From assembly GCF_013184985.2 (NCBI RefSeq), contig NZ_CP063418.1, positions 2,232,001 to 2,296,000 on the forward strand: a DNA stretch of 64,000 nucleotides, written 5' to 3'. The stretch's first letter is position 1. The number at the start of each line of letters is the position of its first letter. Of the stretch, positions 8,459 through 16,370 are shown in pieces. A model generated the notes under the pieces. The model worked only from the letters and a program-made list of their open reading frames with translations. It did not search any database and had not been told where the DNA came from. The position numbers were made by a program, and so were the translations under genes. This DNA comes from Actinomyces faecalis (GTDB lineage Bacteria > Actinomycetota > Actinomycetes > Actinomycetales > Actinomycetaceae).

Positions 8459-8470
8459 GTGGTTGACCAC
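8459..8470. promoter_or_regulatory. FadR-type operator upstream of the rpiB-like gene
   Basis: The perfect TGGTNNACCA core (TGGTTGACCA) flanked by G and C, 46 bp before the rpiB-like ATG. It matches one arm of the 7545-7573 palindrome, so rpiB probably belongs to the same regulon. Confidence 0.7.
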
Positions 8471-8515
8471 TTTCCTAGATAATATTTGATTCCACCACAG
8501 ACAAAGGAGTCCTGT

Positions 8516-8956
8516 ATGAAGCTCGCATTCGGGTGCGACCCCAACGCCACCGACCTCAAGGCCGTCCTCATCGAGGAGGCCAGGAAGCTCGGCCACGAGG
8601 TGGTCGACTACCCCTCCGAGGACCCGATCTACGCCAACGTCGCCATCGCGGTGGCCACCGACGTGGCCGCCGGCAAGGCGGACCGCGGCGTCCTCGTGTG
8701 CGGCACCGGCATCGGCGTGTCCATCGCGGCCAACAAGGTCCCCGGCGCCTACTGCGCCTGCGTGGCCGACGTCTACCAGGCACAGCGCGCCAGCCTGTCC
8801 AACAACGCCAACCTCATCTCCATGGGCTCCCAGGTCGTGGGCACCGAGAGCGCCAAGGTCTTCCTGCGTGAGTACCTGGCCGGGCAGTTCGACCCCAACG
8901 GCCGCTCCGGCCCCAAGGTCGAGCGCATCTGCGAGTTCGAGCGCACCCAGGCCTGA
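8516..8956 (+). CDS. derI: RpiB/LacAB-family isomerase, probable D-erythrulose-4-phosphate isomerase
   Basis: 146 aa; ATG 8516 follows AAAGGAG at 8502-8508. RpiB/LacAB fold with Cys62 as catalytic base in VLVCGTGIGVSIAANK, N-terminal GCDPNATDLK in place of the usual DHAG motif, and SNNANLISMGSQVVG. Known members interconvert ribulose/ribose 5-phosphate, or, as EryI/DerI, D-erythrulose 4-phosphate and D-erythrose 4-phosphate. The FadR-type operator upstream, LerI- and LerK-like genes nearby and the transketolase downstream support the tetrose-phosphate role. Confidence 0.72.
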   Translation: MKLAFGCDPNATDLKAVLIEEARKLGHEVVDYPSEDPIYANVAIAVATDVAAGKADRGVLVCGTGIGVSIAANKVPGAYCACVADVYQAQRASLSNNANLISMGSQVVGTESAKVFLREYLAGQFDPNGRSGPKVERICEFERTQA

Positions 8957-9014
8957 CCACAGACCCCTCCCCACTTTTGTTCTCCCCTGATACTTTTGGG
9001 GCGGGAACACCACT

Positions 9015-9069
9015 CTCCCGAGCGCGGGGCGTGCTGCGCACAGTTGAGCCAGCACGCCCCGCGCGGGAG
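9015..9069 (+). terminator. Hairpin between rpiB-like gene and transketolase
   Basis: Perfect 14-bp arms (9022-9035 and 9051-9064) with a 15-nt loop, extended by a further CTCCC/GGGAG pairing past a small bulge. It follows the rpiB-like stop by about 60 bp and precedes tkt by about 60 bp, so tkt may have its own promoter or be partly attenuated. Confidence 0.6.
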
Positions 9070-9130
9070 GATCAGCACAGTCGGGGCAACACTCATCGTC
9101 GCCCCACCCACGACTAAGGAGCCTCAAACG

Positions 9131-11215
9131 ATGAGCCCTGCCCCCTTCTCTCTGACCGATGACGACCGCAAGGCCATCGTCGTCTCCAAGGCGCTGGCGG
9201 CTGACGCCGTCGAGAAGGCCGGATCCGGTCACCCGGGTGCCGCCATCTCCCTTGCCGGCGTCGCCTACCTGCTCTACCAGTACGAGATGACCTCGGACCC
9301 CGCCAATCCACACTGGCTGGGCCGCGACCGCTTCGTCCTGTCCGCCGGGCACGCCTCCGTGCTCCAGTACATCCAGCTCACCCTGGCGGGCTACGGCCTG
9401 GAGGTCAGCGACCTCAAGCAGCTGCGTCAGGCAGGCTCCCTGACCCCTGGCCACCCCGAGTACGGCCACACCAAGGGCGTGGAGACCACCACCGGCCCAC
9501 TGGGTGCGGGCCTGACCAACGCCGTCGGTCTGGCCATGGCCGCCCGCCGTGAGCACGGCCTGTTTGACGCCACCACCCCGGCCGGGGAGTCTGTCTTTGA
9601 CCACTTCGTCTACACGATCATGGGCGATGGCTGCCTCCAGGAGGGAGTGTCCGCCGAGGCCGCCTCCCTGGCCGGCACCCAGCAGCTGGGCAACCTCATC
9701 GCCATCTACGACGACAATGACATCTCCATCGAGGGTGACACCGACATCTCCTTCACTGAGGACCCCTCCGCCCGCTTCGCCGCCTACGGCTGGCAGGTGC
9801 TGGACGTGGACTGGAAGAAGGGCGGCACCTACCACGAGGACCTGGAGGCCCTCCACGACGCGCTGGAGGAGGCTCGCGCCGAGACCTCGCGCCCCACTCT
9901 CATCCGCCTGCGTACCATCATCGCCTGGCCCTCCCCCACCAAGCAGGGCACGGCCGGCTCCCACGGCTCCAAGCTCGGCACCGACGAGGTCGCCGGCCTC
10001 AAGGAGGCCCTCGGCCTAGACCCGTCCACAAGCTTCGACGTCCCCGCTGACCTGCTGGACTACACCCGTGGGCACGCGGCCGAGCGCGCCAGGGCTGCTC
10101 GCGAGGACTGGGACGCACGCTTCGAGGCCTGGAAGTCCGCCAACACCGAGGGCGCGGCCCTGCTGGAGCGCCTAGAGGCCCACGCCCTGCCCGAGGGCCT
10201 GGCCGACGCACTGCCCTCCTGGGGGCTTGGCGAGTCGGTGTCCACCCGCTCCGCCTCCGGCAAGACCCTCACCGCCCTGGCTCCGGTCATGCCGGAGCTG
10301 TGGGGCGGCTCGGCCGACCTGGCCGGCTCAAACAACACCTCGATGGCCGGCGAGCCCTCCTTCCTCCCGGCCAGCCTCGCCCGGAACGAGGGGGACGGCC
10401 CCTACGGCCGCACCCTCCACTTCGGCATCCGCGAGCACGCCATGGGTGGCATCCTCAACGGCATCGCTCTGGACGGCCTGACCCGCCCTTACGGCGGCAC
10501 CTTCCTGGTCTTCAGCGACTACATGCGTCCGGCCGTCCGACTGGCCGCCCTCATGGGCCTGCCCTCGACCTTCGTGTGGTCCCACGACTCCATCGGCGTG
10601 GGCGAGGACGGTCCCACCCACCAGCCGGTCGAGCACCTGGCCGCCCTGCGTGCCATCCCGGGCCTCGCCGTCGTCCGCCCGGCCGACGCCAACGAGACCG
10701 CGGCTGCGTGGCTGGCGGTCCTGGAGCAGCGCGGCCCTGCCGGACTCATCCTGAGCCGCCAGAACCTCCAGGTCGCGGCGACCCCGCAAGCGGCCCGCGA
10801 GGGCCTGCGCAAGGGCGCCTACGTCCTGGCCGAGGCCACCGACGCCTCCGGCGCCGAGGTCAGCCCCGCCGTTGTTCTCGTGGCCACCGGCTCCGAGGTG
10901 GGCGTGGCGCTGGGCGCCCGCGAGCTGCTGCAGAAGGAGGGCACCCCCGCACGCGTGGTCTCCGCACCCTGCCTGGAGTGGTTCGACGCCCAGGACGAGG
11001 CGTACCAGGCCTCCGTCCTGCCCCAGGACGTCACCAAGGTGGCCATCGAGGCGGGCATCGCCATGGGGTGGCGCGAGTACGTGGGCGACGGCGGCGCGAT
11101 CGTCTCTCTGGAGCACTACGGAGCCTCGGCCCCGGGCTCGCTGCTGTTCGAGGAGTACGGCTTCACGCCCGAGCACGTGGCTGAGGTCGCCGCTCAGGCT
11201 CTCAGCAGGGCCTGA
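9131..11215 (+). CDS. tkt: Transketolase
   Basis: 694 aa from ATG 9131 after TAAGGAG at 9115-9121; the open frame upstream is not protein-like. The N-terminal thiamine diphosphate domain has GHPGAAISLA, TTGPLGAGLTNAVG and GDGCLQEG...YDDNDISIEGD (the cofactor/Mg motif). The pyrimidine-binding domain has FGIREHAMGGI and SHDSIGVGEDGPTHQP, and a C-terminal domain follows. It moves two-carbon units between ketose and aldose phosphates using xylulose 5-P, ribose 5-P, erythrose 4-P and others. Its position after the erythrulose-phosphate isomerase gives the erythrose 4-P made there a route into the pentose phosphate pathway. It may also be the housekeeping copy. Confidence 0.95.
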   Translation: MSPAPFSLTDDDRKAIVVSKALAADAVEKAGSGHPGAAISLAGVAYLLYQYEMTSDPANPHWLGRDRFVLSAGHASVLQYIQLTLAGYGLEVSDLKQLRQAGSLTPGHPEYGHTKGVETTTGPLGAGLTNAVGLAMAARREHGLFDATTPAGESVFDHFVYTIMGDGCLQEGVSAEAASLAGTQQLGNLIAIYDDNDISIEGDTDISFTEDPSARFAAYGWQVLDVDWKKGGTYHEDLEALHDALEEARAETSRPTLIRLRTIIAWPSPTKQGTAGSHGSKLGTDEVAGLKEALGLDPSTSFDVPADLLDYTRGHAAERARAAREDWDARFEAWKSANTEGAALLERLEAHALPEGLADALPSWGLGESVSTRSASGKTLTALAPVMPELWGGSADLAGSNNTSMAGEPSFLPASLARNEGDGPYGRTLHFGIREHAMGGILNGIALDGLTRPYGGTFLVFSDYMRPAVRLAALMGLPSTFVWSHDSIGVGEDGPTHQPVEHLAALRAIPGLAVVRPADANETAAAWLAVLEQRGPAGLILSRQNLQVAATPQAAREGLRKGAYVLAEATDASGAEVSPAVVLVATGSEVGVALGARELLQKEGTPARVVSAPCLEWFDAQDEAYQASVLPQDVTKVAIEAGIAMGWREYVGDGGAIVSLEHYGASAPGSLLFEEYGFTPEHVAEVAAQALSRA

Positions 11216-11249
11216 CACCCCCGTTTGGCCCTCGGGTCACGGATCCCCC

Positions 11250-11284
11250 GCAGGCGGGGCTGCCACGACGGCGGCCCCGCCTGC
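11250..11284 (+). terminator. Terminator after tkt
   Basis: GC-rich inverted repeat with 11-bp perfect arms (11250-11260 and 11274-11284), 34 bp after the tkt stop. Confidence 0.65.
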
Positions 11285-11329
11285 TTCCTGTAGTCACCAT
11301 GCGGATTTTGCCAACAAGAACCTTATGTA

Positions 11330-11348
11330 TTAGGTTGAACTTACTTAG
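11330..11348. promoter_or_regulatory. DtxR/IdeR-like iron box
   Basis: TTAGGTTGAACTTACTTAG agrees with the DtxR consensus (TTAGGTTAGCCTAACCTAA) at 13 of 19 positions, including the whole left half. It lies in an AT-rich patch 66 bp before the siderophore-binding gene, so iron repression of the operon is likely. Confidence 0.6.
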
Positions 11349-11413
11349 GGTCACCTTTCCTTATCTTCCCGAGAGGTAGGGACCCTCCCTGATCCGACGA
11401 CTCAAGAGGCCCC

Positions 11414-12424
11414 ATGGTGAACAAGTCCTCCGCCCTCCTTGCCCTGGCAGCAGCCTGCCTTGCCCTGACAGCCTGCGGCTCGACCCCCTCCACATCCGCC
11501 ACCGCCACTGCATCCTCCACGGCCCAGGAGCAGGCCAGCGGCCCCATCACGATCGAGACGAACAACGGCCCGGTGGAGGTCACCCGTCCCGCGCAGCGCG
11601 TCGTGGCACTGGACAACCGCAGCTTCGAGATACTCGCCTCCTGGGGGGTGCCGCTCATCGCCGCCCCCAAACCCCTCATCCCCTCCACTGTCACCGCCTA
11701 CAACGGCGATGAGGTGACTGACATCGGAAACCACCGCGAGCCCAACCTCGAGGCCCTGGTCGCCGTGGAGCCCGACCTCATCATCTCCGGCCAGCGCTTC
11801 AGCCAGCATGATGAGCAGATCGCCACCCTGACCCAGGGCACCCCGCTGCTGGACCTCGAGCCCCGTGAGGACCAGCCGCTGGACAGCGAACTCATTCGCC
11901 ACGTCACCGCCCTGGGTCAGGTCTTCGGCAAGGAGGCCGAGGCCACCACGCTCATTGACGACTTCAAGGCCGCGCTCGCACGCGCCAAGGAGGCCTATGA
12001 CGGTTCCTCAACCGTCATGGCGCTCAATGTCTCCGGCGGAGAGATCGGCTACGTGGCCCCTGTCAAGGGACGCACCTTCGGCCCCCTATTCAACCTGCTC
12101 GGCCTGTCCCCCGCCCTGACGGTCGACGGTGCCACTACCTCCCACACCGGTGACGACATCTCAGTCGAGGCCATCGCGCAGTCCAACCCGGACTGGATCC
12201 TGGTCCTGGACCGTGACGCCGCCGTCGCGGCCAACACGGAGGGCTACACCCCCGCCCAGGACGTCATCTCGGGTAACGCCGCGCTCGGCAACGTCACCGC
12301 GCTAAGCAAGAAGCAGGTGGTCTACGCACCAGCCGACACCTACACCAACGAGTCGATCATCACCTACACCGAGATCCTGGGTGCTATCGCCGACGCCTTC
12401 GAGGCCGCCGGCAAGCAGGCCTGA
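11414..12424 (+). CDS. Siderophore-binding lipoprotein of an iron ABC transporter
   Basis: 336 aa. The lipoprotein signal has a lipobox at LTAC (Cys20), then a Ser/Thr-rich linker. The body is a class III (helical-backbone) periplasmic binding fold: TRPAQRVVALDNRSFEILASWGV, EPDLIISGQRFSQH and SNPDWILVLDRDAA, closest in style to the YclQ/CeuE catecholate-binding group (inference). It would be anchored outside the membrane and deliver ferric siderophore to the two permeases that follow. First gene of a tight four-gene operon; a DtxR-like box lies upstream. The ligand cannot be told from sequence. Confidence 0.88.
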   Translation: MVNKSSALLALAAACLALTACGSTPSTSATATASSTAQEQASGPITIETNNGPVEVTRPAQRVVALDNRSFEILASWGVPLIAAPKPLIPSTVTAYNGDEVTDIGNHREPNLEALVAVEPDLIISGQRFSQHDEQIATLTQGTPLLDLEPREDQPLDSELIRHVTALGQVFGKEAEATTLIDDFKAALARAKEAYDGSSTVMALNVSGGEIGYVAPVKGRTFGPLFNLLGLSPALTVDGATTSHTGDDISVEAIAQSNPDWILVLDRDAAVAANTEGYTPAQDVISGNAALGNVTALSKKQVVYAPADTYTNESIITYTEILGAIADAFEAAGKQA

Positions 12425-12436
12425 GACTCTCTCGCG

Positions 12437-13456
12437 ATGGCTTCTCCCACCCAGTCCTGTCGGGCGCTGGCACCTGCCGGCGCCCGACAGGCCGTCCCAG
12501 CCCGGTCCGCACTGTGGTCCCCCGCCCTCGTCCTCGGCGTCGTCGCCGTCCTGGCGCTGCTCGCCCTGAGCCTGGCAACCGGGGAGTACTCCATCAGGTC
12601 CCATGACGACGGCTGGCAGATGTTTGGCAACGTCCGCGTGCCACGCACGATCGCACTGGTCCTGGCCGGGGCAGCGATGGCAGCTTGCGGGCTCGTCATG
12701 CAGCTGGTGACCCAGAACCGGTTCGTCGAGCCGACGACGACCGGCACCACGGAGTGGGCCGGCCTCGGTCTGCTCGTGTGCATGATCGTCCTGCCACGCG
12801 CGAACGTACTGACGCGTATGGCCATGGCCTCCATCAGCGCCTTCATCGGGACGATGGTCTTCTTCCTCCTGCTGCGACGGGTCTCGCTACGTGACTCCCT
12901 CCTGGTACCGGTCATGGGGATCATGCTGGGCGCCGTCGTGGGCGCCCTGACCACCTTTCTCGCGCTCCAGGCCGACGCCCTCCAGCAGCTCGGCATCTGG
13001 TTCCAGGGCTCTTTCACCTCGGTGTACAAGGGGCAGTACGAGGTGCTGTGGGTAGTGCTCGTGGTCCTGGCCGGGGTGGTCCTCCTCGCCGACCGCCTGA
13101 CCGTGGCGAGCCTGGGCGAGGAGGTCGCCACGAGTGTGGGCGTCAGCTACCGGCACACGGTGCTGGCCGCCACCGCCCTCATCGCTCTGGCCACAGGCGT
13201 GGTGACAGTCGTCGTCGGCTCCCTGCCCTTCCTGGGGCTGGTGGTGCCCAACCTCGTGTCCATGGCACGTGGGGACGATCTGCGCTCGAACCTGCCATGG
13301 GTGTGCCTGGTGGGCATCGGCCTCGTCACCGCCTGCGACCTGCTGGCACGCACCATCATCTCCCCCTTCGAGGTCCCCGTGTCCGTAGTACTCGGCATCA
13401 TCGGTGCCGCCGTCTTTTTGCTCCTCATCATTCGACGCACGAGGGCCGGCGTATGA
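12437..13456 (+). CDS. FecCD-family iron-siderophore permease, subunit 1
   Basis: 339 aa with about nine membrane segments. FecCD (BtuC-like) marks: RVPRTIALVLAGAAMAACGLVMQLVTQN near residues 69-96, GIMLGAVVGALTT, and VGSLPFLGLVVPNLVSMARGDDLR, the cytoplasmic loop that contacts the ATPase. It starts 12 bp after the binding protein and its stop overlaps the next start (ATGA). It pairs with the second permease as a heterodimer, as in YclN/YclO and CeuB/CeuC systems. Confidence 0.9.
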   Translation: MASPTQSCRALAPAGARQAVPARSALWSPALVLGVVAVLALLALSLATGEYSIRSHDDGWQMFGNVRVPRTIALVLAGAAMAACGLVMQLVTQNRFVEPTTTGTTEWAGLGLLVCMIVLPRANVLTRMAMASISAFIGTMVFFLLLRRVSLRDSLLVPVMGIMLGAVVGALTTFLALQADALQQLGIWFQGSFTSVYKGQYEVLWVVLVVLAGVVLLADRLTVASLGEEVATSVGVSYRHTVLAATALIALATGVVTVVVGSLPFLGLVVPNLVSMARGDDLRSNLPWVCLVGIGLVTACDLLARTIISPFEVPVSVVLGIIGAAVFLLLIIRRTRAGV

Positions 13457-14541
13457 CCCTGACCTCGGCCATCCCCGCAACCCGTGGAGGCGACGCCACC
13501 GGCACCCCGCCAGCGACGCCGTCGTCCACGACAGGCCGCGAGCGCTCCTCGGGCGCCTTCCCCACTCTCACCGCACGACGGCGCTGGTGGCTGGTCTACC
13601 TGGCCATGACGGCGGCCGCGCTTGTGTGCGCTGTAGGTCTGCTGACCTGGAACAACCCGATGCCCCCCGGCTCACGCGGCTTCTGGCTCATTGCTCAGCG
13701 CCGCGCCTGGTCCGTCCTGGCAATGGTCGTAGTCGCTGTGTGCCAGTCCCTGGCCACCATCGCCTTCCAGACCGTGACCGCCAACCGCATTGTGACGCCG
13801 TCGATCATGGGCTTTGAGTCCCTCTACCGCGCGATCCACACCTCGACCGTCTTCTTCCTGGGGGCCGCAGGCCTGACAGCAGCACGGACCACAACCACCT
13901 TCGTCGGCCAGCTGGTGCTCATGGTCGGCTTGTGCCTGGTGCTGTACTCCTGGCTGCTGACCAGCAAGCAGGCCTCGATGCACGCCATGCTTCTCATCGG
14001 CGTCGTCCTGGGGGCGGGGCTGGGATCGGTGTCCACCTTCATGCAGCGCCTGCTGACCCCCAGCGAGTTCGACGTGCTGACGGCACGCCTGTTCGGATCG
14101 GTTAACAACGCTGATCCTGCGTACTACCCGATCGCGCTACCCGTGGTCGTCATCGCAGCCGCGGCCCTGATCGCCGCCTCTCGCCACCTCAACATCCTGG
14201 CGCTGGGGCGCGAGGCCTCAACGAGCCTAGGACTGGACCACCGGAAGATGTCCGTGACCGTCCTCGTGCTTGTCTCCGTCCTTATGGCCACCTCGACGGC
14301 GCTGGTGGGGCCGATGACCTTCTTCGGGTTCCTCGTGGCGACGCTGACCTACCAGATCTGCGGCACCTACGACCACCGCTACTTGTTCCCCATGTCCGTC
14401 AGCCTGGGTACAGCGGTCCTCACCAGCGCCTACTTCCTCATGAACCACGTCTTCTCCGCCCAAGGTGTGGTCTCCATCATTATCGAGGCGGTCGGCGGCC
14501 TGGCCTTCCTCGTCGTCGTCCTGAGAAAGGGGCGCTTGTGA
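13453..14541 (+). CDS. FecCD-family iron-siderophore permease, subunit 2
   Basis: 362 aa from ATG 13453, overlapping the previous stop by 4 bp; an upstream extension of the frame only shadows subunit 1. About 50 N-terminal polar residues precede nine or so membrane segments. FecCD features include AMVVVAVCQSLATIAFQTVTANRIVTPSIMG in the usual place and TALVGPMTFFGFLVATLTYQ as the ATPase-coupling region. Partner of subunit 1 (YclO/CeuC-like). Confidence 0.9.
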   Translation: MTLTSAIPATRGGDATGTPPATPSSTTGRERSSGAFPTLTARRRWWLVYLAMTAAALVCAVGLLTWNNPMPPGSRGFWLIAQRRAWSVLAMVVVAVCQSLATIAFQTVTANRIVTPSIMGFESLYRAIHTSTVFFLGAAGLTAARTTTTFVGQLVLMVGLCLVLYSWLLTSKQASMHAMLLIGVVLGAGLGSVSTFMQRLLTPSEFDVLTARLFGSVNNADPAYYPIALPVVVIAAAALIAASRHLNILALGREASTSLGLDHRKMSVTVLVLVSVLMATSTALVGPMTFFGFLVATLTYQICGTYDHRYLFPMSVSLGTAVLTSAYFLMNHVFSAQGVVSIIIEAVGGLAFLVVVLRKGRL

Positions 14542-15302
14542 TTACCCTGACCGATGTCTCGAAGGTCTACACCTCCTGCGGGCACGCCACCACCATCGGA
14601 CCGGTGGACCTGGAGATCCCCGCGGGCGGGATCACGGCTTTTATCGGGCCCAACGGTGCCGGGAAGTCCACACTGCTGACCATGGTGGGGCGTCTGCTGG
14701 GGCCCGATGCCGGGACAATCACAGTGGGAGGCCTGGATGTGCGGCGCACGCGCTCGGCAGAGCTGGCCAAGGTGGTCTCGATCCTGCGCCAGGACAACCA
14801 CTTCGTCTCCCGGCTCACGGTACGTCAGCTTGTGGGCTGTGGCCGCTTTCCCTACAGCCACGGTCGCCTGAGCGAGCAGGATGAGCAGATCGTCTCCCGC
14901 TACATCGACTTCCTGGCGCTGGGCGAGCTGGAGAACCGCTTCCTTGACGAGCTCTCCGGCGGGCAGCGCCAGCGGGCCTACGTGGCGATGGTGCTGGCCC
15001 AGGAGACGCAGTACGTGCTGCTGGATGAGCCGCTCAACAACCTCGACATCGCCCACTCGGTAGAGATGATGCGCCACCTGTCCGTGGCCGCGCGCGACCT
15101 GGGACGCACGATCGTCGTGGTGCTGCACGATCTCAACTTCGCCGCCCGCTACGCGGACTGGGTGGTGGCGCTCAAGGATGGGGGTGTGGCGTACAGCGGC
15201 ACGCCCGATCAGGTCATTCGCTCCGAGGTCCTCACTGAGGTCTTCGGGACCCCAATTACGGTGGTGGACGCGCCCGGCGGCCCCCTGGCCTGCTACTGCT
15301 GA
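14538..15302 (+). CDS. Iron-siderophore ABC transporter ATPase
   Basis: 254 aa; GTG 14538 overlaps the preceding stop. Walker A GPNGAGKST (about 33-41), Q-loop LRQDNHF, signature LSGGQRQR, Walker B YVLLDEPLNNLD and H-loop VLHDLNFAARY are all intact. It powers uptake through the two FecCD permeases. It is the last gene of the operon; no clear terminator follows in the 128 bp before araD. Confidence 0.93.
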   Translation: MITLTDVSKVYTSCGHATTIGPVDLEIPAGGITAFIGPNGAGKSTLLTMVGRLLGPDAGTITVGGLDVRRTRSAELAKVVSILRQDNHFVSRLTVRQLVGCGRFPYSHGRLSEQDEQIVSRYIDFLALGELENRFLDELSGGQRQRAYVAMVLAQETQYVLLDEPLNNLDIAHSVEMMRHLSVAARDLGRTIVVVLHDLNFAARYADWVVALKDGGVAYSGTPDQVIRSEVLTEVFGTPITVVDAPGGPLACYC

Positions 15303-15362
15303 AGGGGGGCTGGACCAATGGCGGCTGACACCGTGGGCGGCAGGCGCTACCCTGGCACCAAG

Positions 15363-15374
15363 GTGAACGTTCAC
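15363..15374. promoter_or_regulatory. LacI-type operator upstream of araD
   Basis: GTGAACGTTCAC is a perfect 12-bp palindrome with the central CG typical of LacI-family operators. It starts 68 bp before the araD ATG and just after a TACCCT -10-like hexamer, so it could block transcription. No LacI-family gene lies in this window. Confidence 0.55.
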
Positions 15375-15430
15375 ATTGCGGTGCCGTCCGACGCCGGAGC
15401 CCCGGCCCGCCAGTCCTCTCAGGAGCCATC

Positions 15431-16165
15431 ATGACCACCGTCCCTGTCCTGACCGAGCTTGACGACAGCCTCCAGGTCGCCGTCGCGGCCACCCGCGAAC
15501 GCGTAGCCGCGCTCCACGCCGAGCTGCCCCGCTGGGGGCTGGTGGTGTGGACCGCCGGCAACGTCTCGGAGAGGGTGACCGTGGACCGGGGCGAGGGCCT
15601 CGAGCCAACCGACCTGTTCGTCATCAAGCCCTCGGGCGTCTCCTATGACGAGCTGAGCGCGGACAACATGGTCGTGTGCACCCTGGACGGCACGAAGATC
15701 GTGGACGGAACGCCTGAGCACCTCGTCCCCTCCTCGGACACCGCGGCGCACGCCTACGTCTACCGGCACATGGACGGGGTCGGTGGCGTGGTCCACACCC
15801 ACTCCACCTACGCCACCGCCTGGGCCGCCCGACGTGAGCCGATCCCCTGCGCCCTGACCATGATGGGAGACGAGTTCGGCGGCGAGATCCCGATCGGGCC
15901 CTTCGCCCTCATCGGCGACGACTCCATCGGCCGGGGCATCGTCGAGACCCTGCGTGGCTCCAAGTCCCCCGCGGTCCTCATGGCCAACCACGGTCCCTTC
16001 ACCATCGGCAAGGACGCACGCGCCGCCGTCAAGGCCGCCGTCATGTGCGAGGAGGTCGCCCGGACCGTGCACGTGGCGCGCCAGGGGGGCGAGATCCACC
16101 TCATCCCGCAGGACCTCGTCGACCGCCTCAACGACCGCTACCAGAACGTTTACGGGCAGCACTGA
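15431..16165 (+). CDS. araD: L-ribulose-5-phosphate 4-epimerase
   Basis: 244 aa; ATG follows AGGAG. Class II aldolase/epimerase fold with TAGNVSER, FVIKPSGVSYDEL, PSSDTAAHAYVY, the zinc ligands in VVHTHSTYATAWA and the third His in MANHGPFTIG. Length and the SSDTAAH and MGDEFGGEIPIGPF motifs fit AraD/UlaF/SgbE epimerases, which turn L-ribulose 5-P into D-xylulose 5-P. It stands alone here behind a LacI-like palindrome. It is not an apparent part of the apionate cluster, though its product is a transketolase substrate. Confidence 0.88.
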   Translation: MTTVPVLTELDDSLQVAVAATRERVAALHAELPRWGLVVWTAGNVSERVTVDRGEGLEPTDLFVIKPSGVSYDELSADNMVVCTLDGTKIVDGTPEHLVPSSDTAAHAYVYRHMDGVGGVVHTHSTYATAWAARREPIPCALTMMGDEFGGEIPIGPFALIGDDSIGRGIVETLRGSKSPAVLMANHGPFTIGKDARAAVKAAVMCEEVARTVHVARQGGEIHLIPQDLVDRLNDRYQNVYGQH

Positions 16166-16189
16166 GACGCAGGCCCGCAGCCAGGTTCT

Positions 16190-16334
16190 GGCTGTCACGA
16201 TTGACACCAACTTCCTCCAGGCCTCGCAGAGGGACGACGACGCAGCCAGGAGACCGTTGAGATCCTGCGGTTTTCCTGTGCCCGTTGCTCACAGTGCGCC
16301 GACACCGAGAAAATTGGCACCAATCGTGACAGCC
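16190..16334. repeat. Inverted repeat pair flanking a 117-bp spacer before radA
   Basis: A 14-bp sequence (GGCTGTCACGATTG) at 16190-16203 recurs inverted at 16321-16334; the next 12 bp inward match at about 8 positions. The 205-bp araD-radA gap contains little else. It could be a decayed miniature element or two divergent regulator sites; the right copy is 37 bp from the radA start. Confidence 0.4.
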
Positions 16335-16370
16335 TCTCCGTCTCTCGGAGACTGGCACTAGCCTGCTGCC

